A DNA stretch of 64,000 bases from Chthonomonadaceae bacterium (GTDB lineage: Bacteria > Armatimonadota > Chthonomonadetes > Chthonomonadales > Chthonomonadaceae), in contig JANWZQ010000006.1 in assembly GCA_025054835.1 (NCBI GenBank), positions 37,060-101,059 on the forward strand, written 5' to 3'. Made by a program: the position numbers and the translations under genes. The notes under the pieces were generated by a model. The model saw only the letters and a list, made by a program, of their open reading frames with translations. It made no database searches and was not told the origin of the DNA. This document shows, in pieces, positions 47,102 to 56,235 of this stretch; within the stretch, counting starts at the first letter, position 1; every line of letters begins with the position of its first letter.

Positions 47102-48121
47102 TCAGGAGGGCAGTTCCGCCAGCAATTCTGCTGCAGAGACCGTGGCGACTCCTACCTTGCGCACCACACAGGCGGCGGCCAGGCAGGCAAGCGCGGCCGC
47201 ATGAGCGACAGAGGCGCCGGTGAGCAGAGCGAGCGAGAGCGTGCTGATCACCGTGTCTCCCGCGCCGGCGGCGTCGTACACCTCAACCAGGTGCGGGGGC
47301 ACATGCGTTGCAGCGCCATCAGCGGAAAAGACCGAAAGGCCTTTGGCGCCATGCGTGACAACCAGATGACACACCTGCAACGAACGAACCAGCGCCAGAC
47401 CGGCGGCATCCAGCTCGGCCTGTCCCGCAAACGTCCTCTCCGGAGGAATGACCTCGGCGGGCAGCGCAAAGCGCCCATCGCCAGAGAGGGCACACGCCTC
47501 CGATTGGTTCAGCGAAATAAGGTGCGCGCCGGCAAGCAGACGGGCATTGGGAGGTTTCGGGTTGCTCGTCAGGAGCAGGTTCCTCCGTTGCGCCAGACCG
47601 GTTACAGCACAGGCGACCTGCGGCGTGAAAACACCTTTATTGTACTCCGACACGATGATCCCTTCCGCCCGTTCAGACGCCTGCATGAGGGCGGTCTGCA
47701 GCTGAAGGGCAACGGACTCGGCGACCGGGTGCGTGCACTCCCGGTCCACGCGCAACACCTGCTGACTGTGCGCCACGATCCGGGTCTTGCGCGTGGTCGG
47801 CCGCGAGGGATCCCGAACAATGCCGGTCGTGTCGGCTCCCCGAAGGCGCAACTGCTCTATCAGATTATCGCCTGCGTTGTCCGCGCCCACCACACCGATC
47901 ACGCTGACCCGTGCGCCCAGCGCAAGCAGGTTATTCACCACATTGGCTGCGCCTCCGGGCACGCAGGTCTCACGCTCGGTTTCCACCACCATCACCGGTG
48001 CCTCCGGGGAGATGCGGCTGGTGCGGCCCCAGACGTACTCATCCATCATCAGGTCACCCAGCACAATCAGATGACGCCCGGCGAAGCCCTGCACGATCTC
48101 ACGTAGACGTTGCGCGTTCAT
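47102..48121 (-). CDS. PfkB-family kinase, HldE/RfaE1-like heptose-7-phosphate kinase
   Basis: This 339-residue PfkB kinase has the RfaE1-like start VLGDLMMDEYVWGRTSRISPEAPVMVVE and PGGAANVVNNLLALGA. The catalytic base lies in DAAGAGDTV. It lacks the cytidylyltransferase half of HldE, so ADP/GDP-heptose formation would need a separate protein. Its substrate loop is divergent (SNPKPPNAR instead of the usual DPKG), so another sugar phosphate is possible. It starts inside the last 23 bases of the peptidase gene. Together with kdsA it suggests LPS core synthesis. Confidence 0.72.
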   Translation of the reverse strand: MNAQRLREIVQGFAGRHLIVLGDLMMDEYVWGRTSRISPEAPVMVVETERETCVPGGAANVVNNLLALGARVSVIGVVGADNAGDNLIEQLRLRGADTTGIVRDPSRPTTRKTRIVAHSQQVLRVDRECTHPVAESVALQLQTALMQASERAEGIIVSEYNKGVFTPQVACAVTGLAQRRNLLLTSNPKPPNARLLAGAHLISLNQSEACALSGDGRFALPAEVIPPERTFAGQAELDAAGLALVRSLQVCHLVVTHGAKGLSVFSADGAATHVPPHLVEVYDAAGAGDTVISTLSLALLTGASVAHAAALACLAAACVVRKVGVATVSAAELLAELPS

Positions 48122-50357
48122 GCGCTATTTGTACCCGAAGAGCGCCCCCATTTGCTACGCAGGACGGCATCTCCGGCGACTCTGCGCGCTCCGCCGGAGC
48201 CTGCTGTGGTTGCGGGGGAGACAGCAGGAGGTTCTCGATGAAGAATTCCATCATACGGTCCGGATTGATGCTCGAATGCCCGCGATCCGGCCCGACCTGC
48301 ACCTCAAAACTCTTGCCGGCACGTTGCAGGGCCTGAATGAGCTGCAACGCATTGGAAGGATGCGTGTTGTTGTCGGCCGTGCCATAGTAGATCATCAGAC
48401 GGCCCTGCAGTCGATCGGCAAGGCGAACCGCGTTGCTGCGTGCATAACCCTCCGCGTTCTCCTGCGGAAGCCCCATGTAGCGTTCCGTGTAGATGGTATC
48501 GTAGTGTTCCCATGCTGTGACCGCCGACGAAGCGCATGCGGCCCGGAAGACGTCCGGGTAGCGCAGAAGGGCCAGAGCCGCCACGTATCCACCGAAGGAC
48601 GTGCCGAAGATGCCCACGCGGTCGCGCGCCACATAGGGGCGCGCGCACAACGCGCGTACGCCGGCGGCCACATCATCCACAATAACGCTCAGGTCGCCGT
48701 AGATGGCATCCATCCGGCGTTTGCCATAGCCGGCCGCGCTCCGAGCGTCCAGCGTGGCCACAAGGAAGCCGTACTCGGTCAGGGGGGGCGGGGTGGCGAA
48801 GCTCTCTCTCGCGCCGTTGGTCTCCGGCCCGTTATAAACGTCAACCAGCAACGGGTAGGAGCGCCCCGGGTCAAACGAAGACGGAAAATAGAGCATCCCG
48901 TAGAGCAGAGTCTGACCGTCTGCTGCCCGGAACTGAAACTGCTCCGCCTTCTTCAAACCCAGTTGCGTGAAGCGGGTCAGATCGCTTGCAACCAGCTCCG
49001 CGACCATATTGCCTGCAGTGTCCATCAACCGGCTCACCGGTGGGGTAGCGTGCGTCTGCATCGTGTCCACAAAATGCCGGTGGTCCGGGGCCATCTGGAT
49101 CGTGTGGTGGAACGCAGGATCGGTCAACCGTTTATCATCGCGTCCATCCAGACGGACGACGTGCAGTTGCAACTTCATCGGGTTATCCCCGCTGCGCGCC
49201 AGATAATAGAGCCGTTCGTTCGCCTCATCCACGCCTACAATACCGGCGACCTCAAACGGATGTTGAGTTAGCGGAGTGATCAGCCGTCCGTTCCGATGAT
49301 ACAGGTAGTAGTTTTTAAACCCGGTCCGCTCCGAGGCCCAGATGAAACGCTGTCCATCCCGCAGCCAGCGCATCTCCGGAGCGTTCTCGGTCCAGCTGGC
49401 CGGCCATTCCTCGCGCACGATCACCCGGCAACGCCCCGTCTCCGGATTACAGGACACAAATTCCATCACGTTCTGGCGGCGGTTAGTACGATGGAAGAGC
49501 AGCTCCGCGCCGTCCGGTGACCACATCACTCTGTAGATATAATGTCCCACAACTTCGTTGGAGAAAGGCTTCCCGTCACGTACGTCCACCGGGATGGTAC
49601 GGCGCGTGACCCGATCATAGATCAGTAGATCCACAATCGGGTTCGGCGCACCGGCCTTGGGATAGGGCTCGATGTCCATACGACTCTGGATTTTCGTCTG
49701 ATCCAGTTGCAGGAAGTAATCCGGCACCGCAGCCTCATCGAAACGATAAAAAGCGATCTTCTTGCTGTCCGGCGACCACCACATCGCAGTGTTCTGGTTC
49801 AACTCCTCGCCATAAACCCAGCTTGCAGAGCCGAACTTGATCCGGGTGCGTGCGTTGCCCTCCGTGGTCACGGGAAAGGCGTTGAGCCCCTGCGCGTCGC
49901 TGATCCACAGGTTCCGATCCCGATAAAACGCCCGGAACTGGCCATCCGGGGAAAGAGCAGATTCGTACTGACGTCCGCGCTCCGGAGCATCCTCCCCGCG
50001 CGGACGGCGTGCCGGAGCCGGGGGTTCGGTAAAGCGATCAATGGCGACTTCACGCCGATCTACCAGATCGAAGCGGAACGTGCGATCCCCACGGCGAAAC
50101 TCCAGAGCGCGCCCTCCATCTACCCATTGAACGACCGGACGCATGCTGGCGCTCACGCTCAGGATCTCCCGGAGCATCCGACGGTACTGCGCATGGCCCG
50201 GCATGGCTCTCAGGCGATCCTGCGCATGGGCGGGCAGGGCCAGCACCATCCCCGCGAGCACCATACCCGGAACCGATGAGCGGAGACTGCGATGGATCGT
50301 TGCTGCTTCCTGACAGAGGAACATCCTGCGTGGTACGCACAAAAAGTTCTGTTTCAT
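48099..50357 (-). CDS. Dipeptidyl peptidase IV-like S9B serine peptidase, exported
   Basis: About 752 residues. After a likely signal peptide (VPGMVLAGMVLALPAHAQ) comes a beta-propeller with the glutamate pair YGEELNQNTAMWWSPDSKKIAF that anchors the substrate N-terminus. The alpha/beta-hydrolase domain starts near residue 500. Catalytic residues are Ser in GTSFGGY (usually GWSYGGY), Asp in GTADNNTHP and His in RGHSSI. It cleaves Xaa-Pro dipeptides. Its start is uncertain: ATG 50357 has no ribosome site and internal starts would still keep the signal. The 3' end overlaps the next gene by 23 bases. Confidence 0.88.
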   Translation of the reverse strand: MKQNFLCVPRRMFLCQEAATIHRSLRSSVPGMVLAGMVLALPAHAQDRLRAMPGHAQYRRMLREILSVSASMRPVVQWVDGGRALEFRRGDRTFRFDLVDRREVAIDRFTEPPAPARRPRGEDAPERGRQYESALSPDGQFRAFYRDRNLWISDAQGLNAFPVTTEGNARTRIKFGSASWVYGEELNQNTAMWWSPDSKKIAFYRFDEAAVPDYFLQLDQTKIQSRMDIEPYPKAGAPNPIVDLLIYDRVTRRTIPVDVRDGKPFSNEVVGHYIYRVMWSPDGAELLFHRTNRRQNVMEFVSCNPETGRCRVIVREEWPASWTENAPEMRWLRDGQRFIWASERTGFKNYYLYHRNGRLITPLTQHPFEVAGIVGVDEANERLYYLARSGDNPMKLQLHVVRLDGRDDKRLTDPAFHHTIQMAPDHRHFVDTMQTHATPPVSRLMDTAGNMVAELVASDLTRFTQLGLKKAEQFQFRAADGQTLLYGMLYFPSSFDPGRSYPLLVDVYNGPETNGARESFATPPPLTEYGFLVATLDARSAAGYGKRRMDAIYGDLSVIVDDVAAGVRALCARPYVARDRVGIFGTSFGGYVAALALLRYPDVFRAACASSAVTAWEHYDTIYTERYMGLPQENAEGYARSNAVRLADRLQGRLMIYYGTADNNTHPSNALQLIQALQRAGKSFEVQVGPDRGHSSINPDRMMEFFIENLLLSPPQPQQAPAERAESPEMPSCVANGGALRVQIAHERATST

Positions 50358-50461
50358 CGGGCTCGCATTCCAGAAAGAAGATCACGTAGTATGCCGTGCG
50401 GGACTGACGGAAACCGGAGAGGCACAGGGATAAGGGCACAGGGGACCATAAAACAAAAAAG

Positions 50462-50534
50462 CTGCCGGACAAGGGTTCGAACCTTGGACCTACTGATCCA
50501 GAGTCAGTCGCTCTTCCAGCTGAGCTATCCGGCA
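50462..50534 (-). tRNA. tRNA-Gln (anticodon CUG)
   Basis: The minus strand folds to a full cloverleaf: acceptor stem TGCCGGA/TCCGGCA, D stem GCTC/GAGC, anticodon stem ACTGA/TCAGT with loop CTCTGGA (anticodon CTG), and T arm CAAGG-TTCGAAC-CCTTG. The weak U1-A72 pair and G73 discriminator are glutamine identity elements. CCA is not encoded. Six T bases (50460-50455) follow at once and act as terminator. Confidence 0.95.
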
Positions 50535-50545
50535 ACGTACTTGCT

Positions 50546-50574
50546 ATGTTACTCGAATCAAGCAAAAATGTCAA
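50546..50574 (-). promoter_or_regulatory. Promoter of tRNA-Gln
   Basis: On the minus strand TTGACA (50574-50569) and TAACAT (50551-50546) are 17 bases apart. The start near 50539 is 5 bases before the mature tRNA. Confidence 0.75.
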
Positions 50575-50633
50575 GCAACTCTTCGTCGGACCGCAGGCCA
50601 TTATGGAGAAATGCAGAGGGCCTGCCCGGATAC

Positions 50634-50662
50634 TTGCCGGTGCGCATGCCATGAGGTACACT
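50634..50662 (+). promoter_or_regulatory. Candidate promoter of hisC
   Basis: TTGCCG (50634-50639) and TACACT (50657-50662) are 17 bases apart. The start near 50669 leaves a 64-base leader. Confidence 0.5.
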
Positions 50663-50732
50663 GATCCCGCACATGAGATCCGCAAGATGCGGTTCGGGAA
50701 TGGACCCGGTACAGAGAAGGAGATAAGGTCCT

Positions 50733-51872
50733 GTGACACAGATCGCCCCCACGCCCGGCAACACCACGGTGCGCATGGATGTCCCGGAAAACATCGCGCG
50801 CCTCACGCCCTACAGCCCCGGCAAACCGATTGAAGAAGTACAACGAGAACTGGGCCTGACCCGGGTGGTGAAGCTGGCAAGCAACGAGAACCCGCTGGGC
50901 CCCTCGCCTCAGGCCATCAAGGCCATAGCAGACAGCGCAACCCGTGTGCACCTCTACCCCGATGCAGCCTCACGGGCGCTCCGACAGGCGCTCGCCGGTC
51001 GGCTGCACGTATCGCCGGAGAGCCTCGTGATCGGCAACGGCTCCGACGACATCATTCACCTGCTGGGAGTCACATTTCTCCGTCCGGGCGATGAGGTAGT
51101 ACAGGGCGATCCCTCGTTCGTGCGCTACGAAGCGGCCGCGTTGCTGAACAATGCGCTCTGCCATCGCGTGCCCCTCACGCCCGACTGGGTGCACGATCTG
51201 GAAGCCATGGCCGCACGATGCAATGCGCGCACCCGACTGGTCTTCATCGCCAATCCCAACAACCCGACCGGCACCATCGTCGGGCGGGACGCGCTGTTAC
51301 GTCTGCTGGACCGCATGCCAGAGGGCGCGTTGCTGGTGCTGGATGAGGCCTACTATGAATATGCCGCGGGCGCGCCAGAGTATCCCGATGGGGTAGATCT
51401 GGTGCGTGAAGGGCGTAACGTGGTCGTGCTGCGCACGTTCTCCAAAGCGTACGGACTGGCGGGACTGCGGGTCGGCTACGGCGTGATGCACCCGGACATC
51501 GCACAATGGCTCCACCGCACCCGGGAGCCATTCAACGTCAATCTGATCGCGCAGGTAGCGGCGCGCGCCGCTCTGGAGGACGTGGCGCACGTGCGCCGGA
51601 CCATCGAGGTGAACGAGGAAGGCAAGCAGGCGTTCTACAGCGCATTCAGGGCTCTGGGACTGGAGTACACCCCGACGTTTGCCAATTTCGTCTGGGTCGA
51701 TCTGAGGCGGGAATGTCGCCCGGTGTATGAGGCGTTGCTGCAACGAGGCGTCATCACGCGTACCGGCGATATTTTCGGCGCGCCCACATACCTGCGTGTG
51801 ACAATCGGTACCCCGGAGGAGAACGCGCTCTTCCTGTCAGCGTTGCGCCACGTGCTCCAGACCGGCGCCTGA
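50733..51872 (+). CDS. hisC: Histidinol-phosphate aminotransferase
   Basis: About 379 residues. This PLP fold-type I enzyme has KLASNENPLGPSP at the start, NPNNPTG in the middle and the PLP lysine in RTFSKAYGLAGLRVGYG, the family set for HisC. The late NFVWVDL is also typical. It transaminates histidinol phosphate. The start codon is GTG, with GGAG about 10 bases upstream. It is monocistronic. A related aminotransferase acting on other substrates cannot be fully excluded, but the motif set favours HisC. Confidence 0.88.
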   Translation: MTQIAPTPGNTTVRMDVPENIARLTPYSPGKPIEEVQRELGLTRVVKLASNENPLGPSPQAIKAIADSATRVHLYPDAASRALRQALAGRLHVSPESLVIGNGSDDIIHLLGVTFLRPGDEVVQGDPSFVRYEAAALLNNALCHRVPLTPDWVHDLEAMAARCNARTRLVFIANPNNPTGTIVGRDALLRLLDRMPEGALLVLDEAYYEYAAGAPEYPDGVDLVREGRNVVVLRTFSKAYGLAGLRVGYGVMHPDIAQWLHRTREPFNVNLIAQVAARAALEDVAHVRRTIEVNEEGKQAFYSAFRALGLEYTPTFANFVWVDLRRECRPVYEALLQRGVITRTGDIFGAPTYLRVTIGTPEENALFLSALRHVLQTGA

Positions 51873-52010
51873 CCTCCCCGCACGCTGCCCCCACGGGTGA
51901 CATGCCACACATGGCTTCCGTATGCAAAGGTAACACAGAACGTTGCCTCACCGCATCCCGGGAATTTGCACTGAGGAAAAGAAGAGCAAATCCCGAAGTG
52001 ATAAAAGGTT

Positions 52011-54278
52011 TTGCGGGGATGTAACGATACGGATGCGAAGCGGGCCGTGATCTCGGGGTTAGCAGAGAGTTCTGTTCTGGTGCGCTCGGAACCTGTGCGC
52101 GGGTACGTGCTGTGGTGGCGTCTGACGCTCTGGTTGGCGATGACGCTGCTGGCCTACGTGGCATTCGCCGGTCGCTACCCGATGGCATGGCCTGTCGCCC
52201 TGTTCGGCGTGATGGTCACTCTGGTATGGCCGCTCCTGCGCGCATTGCCAGCGTCTGCCGGTGATGACCTGCAGGCCCGGGACGATGCGGCCAGCCCCCC
52301 CGATCTCTCCATTCCTCTGGCCACTCTGCTCGAGATCAGCCTGGACCTTCTGACCGTCACAGCGCTGGTGCATGTGACCGGCGGGTTCCAGAGCGCGTTT
52401 GCCCCCCTCTACTTTCTGATCGTTCTGGAAACCTTCGCGCTACTTGGCCCGCGCCAGGCCATCTGCATGGCAGCGGTTGCCGCCCTGCTGAACCTCGTCC
52501 ACTTCCGACTCGGCGTCACGCCACAGGCAGCCGCGCTCTATGGCGTGGCGACCGGCACGTTGCTTCTATCTGCCGCCCTGGTCCTCTGGACGCAGTGTGG
52601 CACACTCAACCCCGTGCGCCGCTCCACGTTGCTGAAACAACGCACGCTCGAGGTGCTGGAGGAAGAGCTGGCTGAAAGCCATGCAGCTCTCGAGCACCTG
52701 AAGAGCAACTACCGGGAGCTGGCGCAGATCAGTCGGGAGCAGAAAGCACAGCTGGACCGCCTGACAATCGCAGAGCAACTGTACACGGTCAGCGCCACAA
52801 TGGCCGTTGCGGATGGAAACGCGAGCGAGGCCTGCGCGCACCTGTTGCGGATCGTCGCCGACCGGATGGAAGCGGGTGGCGCCGCACTCTGGATGGTCGA
52901 CACACACACGGACGTCCTGCGGGTGCAGGCGCTGGAGGGGCGTGTGGCCCCGACATTGCGCGACGAGACGTGCAACAGCGTCACTGCACTGACACCCGCC
53001 GACCTGCGTGCGTGGTGTGAGGAACGTCTCCTCACGGCCTCGCCAATCGCAGAGACCACGTCGCCGGAGGCCATGCCCGTCGTGGTCGTCCTGTTGCGGG
53101 ACCCGGCCGACGGAGAGCGCGCGGGCACCATCATGGGCGCAGTGGGGATATGTGACCCGCGTGGCGCAGCACGCTTCACCGTGGCGGATGCCGAGCGTCT
53201 GCAGACGATCGCGCACCCGCTTGCCGTGGCACTGACCAATGCGGCGCAGCGCGGGGGACTGCAGCGGCGCGTGCGGGAACTGTCGCTGCTCTACGAACTC
53301 AGTCGCCTGGTGCAGTCCTCCACCGATCTGGATCAGCTCTACCAGGCAATCATCACCCAGATCCAACAGGTCATCCCGTACGAGAACGCAACACTCTTTC
53401 TGCTGGACCGGGCGCGCAAGCGTCTGGAGCCGAAAGCAACACAGGGGCGCGTGGTCAATCTGCTGGACCACATCGCTTTTGAGAAAGGAGCCGGGCTCTC
53501 CGGATGGGTAGCGGCACGGGGCAAGCAGATCGTCATCCCGGACCTGCAGAAGGAGCCCAATCTGCTCAACGTGGAAATGATCCCGCCCCGGGTCCGCTCG
53601 TTCATCTCCATGCCGTTGCGCGTGCAGAACAACGTGGTCGGTGTGATCAATCTCAGCCATTCGCGCCCCAACGCGTTCTCGCCGGAAGACGTGCAACTGC
53701 TGACCATCCTGGCCGCGCAGGCCGCAATCACCATCGAGCGGACAGAGGTGTTCCACACGATGGAGCTGCTGGCCATCACCGACGGGCTCACGCAGATCTA
53801 CAACCATCGCTACTTCCATCGCCGCCTGGAAGATGAGATCAAGCGCGGGCGACGCTACAAAACGGTCCACACGCTCCTGATGGTGGATATCGATCGGTTC
53901 AAAGCGATCAATGACCGCTTCGGTCACACAACCGGCGACGCCATCCTGCGCGACCTGGCCGCGTTGCTGCGCCGGTCGGTGCGCGAAACAGAAATCGTGG
54001 CCCGCTACGGGGGCGAGGAGTTCGCCATCATCCTCACGCAGACCGATCTGGAGCAGGGGATGATCGCAGCAGAGCGCGTGCGCGCCAGCGTGGAGGCGCA
54101 GACGTTCACCACAGTGGACGGACAGCCGCTATCGCTCACAGTCAGCATCGGTGTGGCCGCCTTCCCCCGGCATGCCCGGAACGCGTCGGACCTTCTGGAG
54201 CAGGCGGATCGAGCGCTCTACACGGCCAAGCGTGAGGGGCGTAACCGGGTCTGCGTTGCCACTCCAGCGACTTCCTGA
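52011..54278 (+). CDS. Membrane-bound GAF-GAF diguanylate cyclase
   Basis: Up to 755 residues: about five or six N-terminal helices (residues ~30-205), a coiled coil (~210-260), two GAF domains (~260-400 and ~420-575) and a GGDEF domain from LAITDGLTQIYNHRYF. The active motif is GGEEF (667-671), so c-di-GMP synthesis is expected. The I-site position is RETE (657-660), lacking the Asp of RxxD, so product inhibition may be weak. The start is uncertain: TTG 52011 has an AAAAGG too close; a GTG at 52047 is in frame. Confidence 0.88.
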   Translation: MRGCNDTDAKRAVISGLAESSVLVRSEPVRGYVLWWRLTLWLAMTLLAYVAFAGRYPMAWPVALFGVMVTLVWPLLRALPASAGDDLQARDDAASPPDLSIPLATLLEISLDLLTVTALVHVTGGFQSAFAPLYFLIVLETFALLGPRQAICMAAVAALLNLVHFRLGVTPQAAALYGVATGTLLLSAALVLWTQCGTLNPVRRSTLLKQRTLEVLEEELAESHAALEHLKSNYRELAQISREQKAQLDRLTIAEQLYTVSATMAVADGNASEACAHLLRIVADRMEAGGAALWMVDTHTDVLRVQALEGRVAPTLRDETCNSVTALTPADLRAWCEERLLTASPIAETTSPEAMPVVVVLLRDPADGERAGTIMGAVGICDPRGAARFTVADAERLQTIAHPLAVALTNAAQRGGLQRRVRELSLLYELSRLVQSSTDLDQLYQAIITQIQQVIPYENATLFLLDRARKRLEPKATQGRVVNLLDHIAFEKGAGLSGWVAARGKQIVIPDLQKEPNLLNVEMIPPRVRSFISMPLRVQNNVVGVINLSHSRPNAFSPEDVQLLTILAAQAAITIERTEVFHTMELLAITDGLTQIYNHRYFHRRLEDEIKRGRRYKTVHTLLMVDIDRFKAINDRFGHTTGDAILRDLAALLRRSVRETEIVARYGGEEFAIILTQTDLEQGMIAAERVRASVEAQTFTTVDGQPLSLTVSIGVAAFPRHARNASDLLEQADRALYTAKREGRNRVCVATPATS

Positions 54279-54326
54279 GAACCGTTCAGACTTCCAGCGC
54301 CCGCCTCCTCTTTCCTCCACGCATGC

Positions 54327-54346
54327 GGTATCATGGTTCTGATACC
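54327..54346. promoter_or_regulatory. Perfect 7-base palindrome before a Gfo/Idh gene
   Basis: GGTATCA (54327-54333) and TGATACC (54340-54346) flank six bases, about 45 bases before the start codon. It could be an operator; there is no T run for a terminator. Confidence 0.3.
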
Positions 54347-54391
54347 CGGGATTTCTCTGTTGCCTGTGTTCTAGCAGAAAGGAGTCCTGCC

Positions 54392-55465
54392 ATGCCGGAT
54401 GCAGCAGATACAGCAGTGGTGCGACTCGGTGTGATTGGCGCAGGATGGTTCGCTTCCCGGCGTCACCTGCCGGACGCGCAGAAGCGTTCGGATGTCATCC
54501 TGACGGCGCTGTGTCGCCGTGACCCGGAGGCCCGCACCCGAATGGCGACCCATTTTCACGTGCCAGCAGAACAGACCTACGCGGAGTGGGAGCGTATGCT
54601 GGATCAGGCGCCTCTGGACGCAGTGCTGATTGCCACGCCCAACAACCTGCACTACACGCAGGCAAAGGCAGCACTGGAACGCGGCCTGCACGTCCTGCTG
54701 GAAAAGCCCATGACCATCCGGAGCGCGGAGGCCTGGGAACTGGTAGCGCTCGCACAGCAACGGGGCCTGCAACTGGCTGTCGCGCTCAACCCACCCTACT
54801 GGGCGCACTGCCACCGTATCCGGCAGGCGCTACGCAAGCCGGAAATGGGACAGTTAGAGAGCGCAACCATGTACTGGACGGGGAATGCCGATGTGGTCTT
54901 CGGCAAAGCGCCGCCACCCGAAAATCTGCCGGGCGTGGTGCCACCCACCCTCTATCGCGCCGACCCGGAGCAGAACGGCGGGGGCTACTTTATCGACGGG
55001 GGATCGCACTTGGTGTCGGAAGTGCTCTGGGTCACCGGACTGCGCGCTACAAGAGTGTCGGCATTGATGGACGCCACACCGATGGACATGCGCACCGCCC
55101 TCGCACTGGAACTGGACAACGGGGCGATCGCCACAATCACAGCCATCGGCAACAGCGCGTTCCCGAACCGAAGGGTGCGCAACGTGTTCGGAGCAACCGG
55201 AGGAACCATCACCGTCAGCGGATTTGAATTCGACACCACCATCCAGCTGCACGGGCAGGAGGCGCAACGTTTCCGGGAAGAGAGCCTGATCCCGGTTTCC
55301 ACACCGATCGGGAACTTCGTGGAGGCAATCCAGGGAAAAGCACAGCTCTACTCACCCGGTGAGCACGGAGCGCACGTGGTGGAAGTCATGGAGGCCGCCT
55401 ACGCTTCCGCCACCACAGGCCAGACAGTCACACTGCGCCACAGAAGCGAACAGGACGGGCCGTAG
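54392..55465 (+). CDS. Gfo/Idh/MocA-family oxidoreductase
   Basis: About 357 residues. The NAD(P) motif is GVIGAGWFASRRHLP, the catalytic lysine lies in LLEKPMT, and GGGYFIDGGSHLV with the later Asp/His pair fits the C-terminal domain. These enzymes oxidise sugars or inositols. There is no signal peptide. ATG 54392 has AGGAG 8 bases upstream. It stands alone, with the SOD gene convergent 32 bases away. The substrate cannot be predicted. Confidence 0.85.
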   Translation: MPDAADTAVVRLGVIGAGWFASRRHLPDAQKRSDVILTALCRRDPEARTRMATHFHVPAEQTYAEWERMLDQAPLDAVLIATPNNLHYTQAKAALERGLHVLLEKPMTIRSAEAWELVALAQQRGLQLAVALNPPYWAHCHRIRQALRKPEMGQLESATMYWTGNADVVFGKAPPPENLPGVVPPTLYRADPEQNGGGYFIDGGSHLVSEVLWVTGLRATRVSALMDATPMDMRTALALELDNGAIATITAIGNSAFPNRRVRNVFGATGGTITVSGFEFDTTIQLHGQEAQRFREESLIPVSTPIGNFVEAIQGKAQLYSPGEHGAHVVEVMEAAYASATTGQTVTLRHRSEQDGP

Positions 55466-55497
55466 CCCGTCCCGCCCGGGAACTCCGGGGTCAAACG

Positions 55498-56115
55498 TCA
55501 CCCTCTGACAGCGGCGTAGCGCTCGGCGACCTTATCCCAGTTGACCACGTTCCACCAGGCCGCCAGATAGTCCGGACGGCGGTTCTGGTACTTCAGATAG
55601 TAGGCATGCTCCCACACGTCGACGCCCAGGATCGGGATCTTGCCCTCCATCAGGGGCGAATCCTGATTGGGCGTGCTCATCACCGAGAGCACCCCGTTGC
55701 TATCGGAGACCAGCCAGGCCCACCCGCTGCCGAACCGTTTCACGCCGGCATCGTTGACCTGCCTCTTGAGCTCCTCCAGGCCACCGAAGGTCGCGTTGAT
55801 CGCATCGGCCAGCGCACCGGTCGGCTCCTTGCTGCCTCCCGGGGTCATGATCTCCCAGAACAGAGTGTGGTTGGCGTGCCCGCCGCCATTATTGCGCACC
55901 GCCGTGCGAGCGCTCTCCGGCACAGCGTCCAGATTGGAAAGGATCTCTTCAATGGTCTTACCTTCCAGCTCCGCAAGGTCCTTGATGGCCGCGTTCAGAT
56001 TGTTCACATAGGCGGCATGATGCTTATCGTGATGGATCTGCATGGTCAGCGTATCGATCGTTGGCTCAAGTGCGGCGTAATCATAGGGGAGCGGAGGAAG
56101 CGTGAACTCTGGCAT
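55498..56115 (-). CDS. sodA: Superoxide dismutase, Mn type
   Basis: This 205-residue protein has metal ligands H28, H83, D166 and H170 ([22 protein letters not shown]). A Gly at 78-79 and Gln 151 in NQDSPL are the Mn-type pattern rather than the Fe-type Gln in the second helix. It has no signal peptide. ATG 56115 is preceded by AAGGAG. The gene is monocistronic. It disproportionates superoxide, indicating oxygen exposure, in line with complex I nearby. Confidence 0.93.
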   Translation of the reverse strand: MPEFTLPPLPYDYAALEPTIDTLTMQIHHDKHHAAYVNNLNAAIKDLAELEGKTIEEILSNLDAVPESARTAVRNNGGGHANHTLFWEIMTPGGSKEPTGALADAINATFGGLEELKRQVNDAGVKRFGSGWAWLVSDSNGVLSVMSTPNQDSPLMEGKIPILGVDVWEHAYYLKYQNRRPDYLAAWWNVVNWDKVAERYAAVRG

Positions 56116-56235
56116 CAGTGGATCTCCTTCCTGGATGATCATAAGGACTCGAGGGCGGCATTGCCCCATGATGTACAGTGTACCGCAGAGGGCAGAATTT
56201 TTTCATCGAGTATTACGTCAGGCGAGCAGCAAAAA

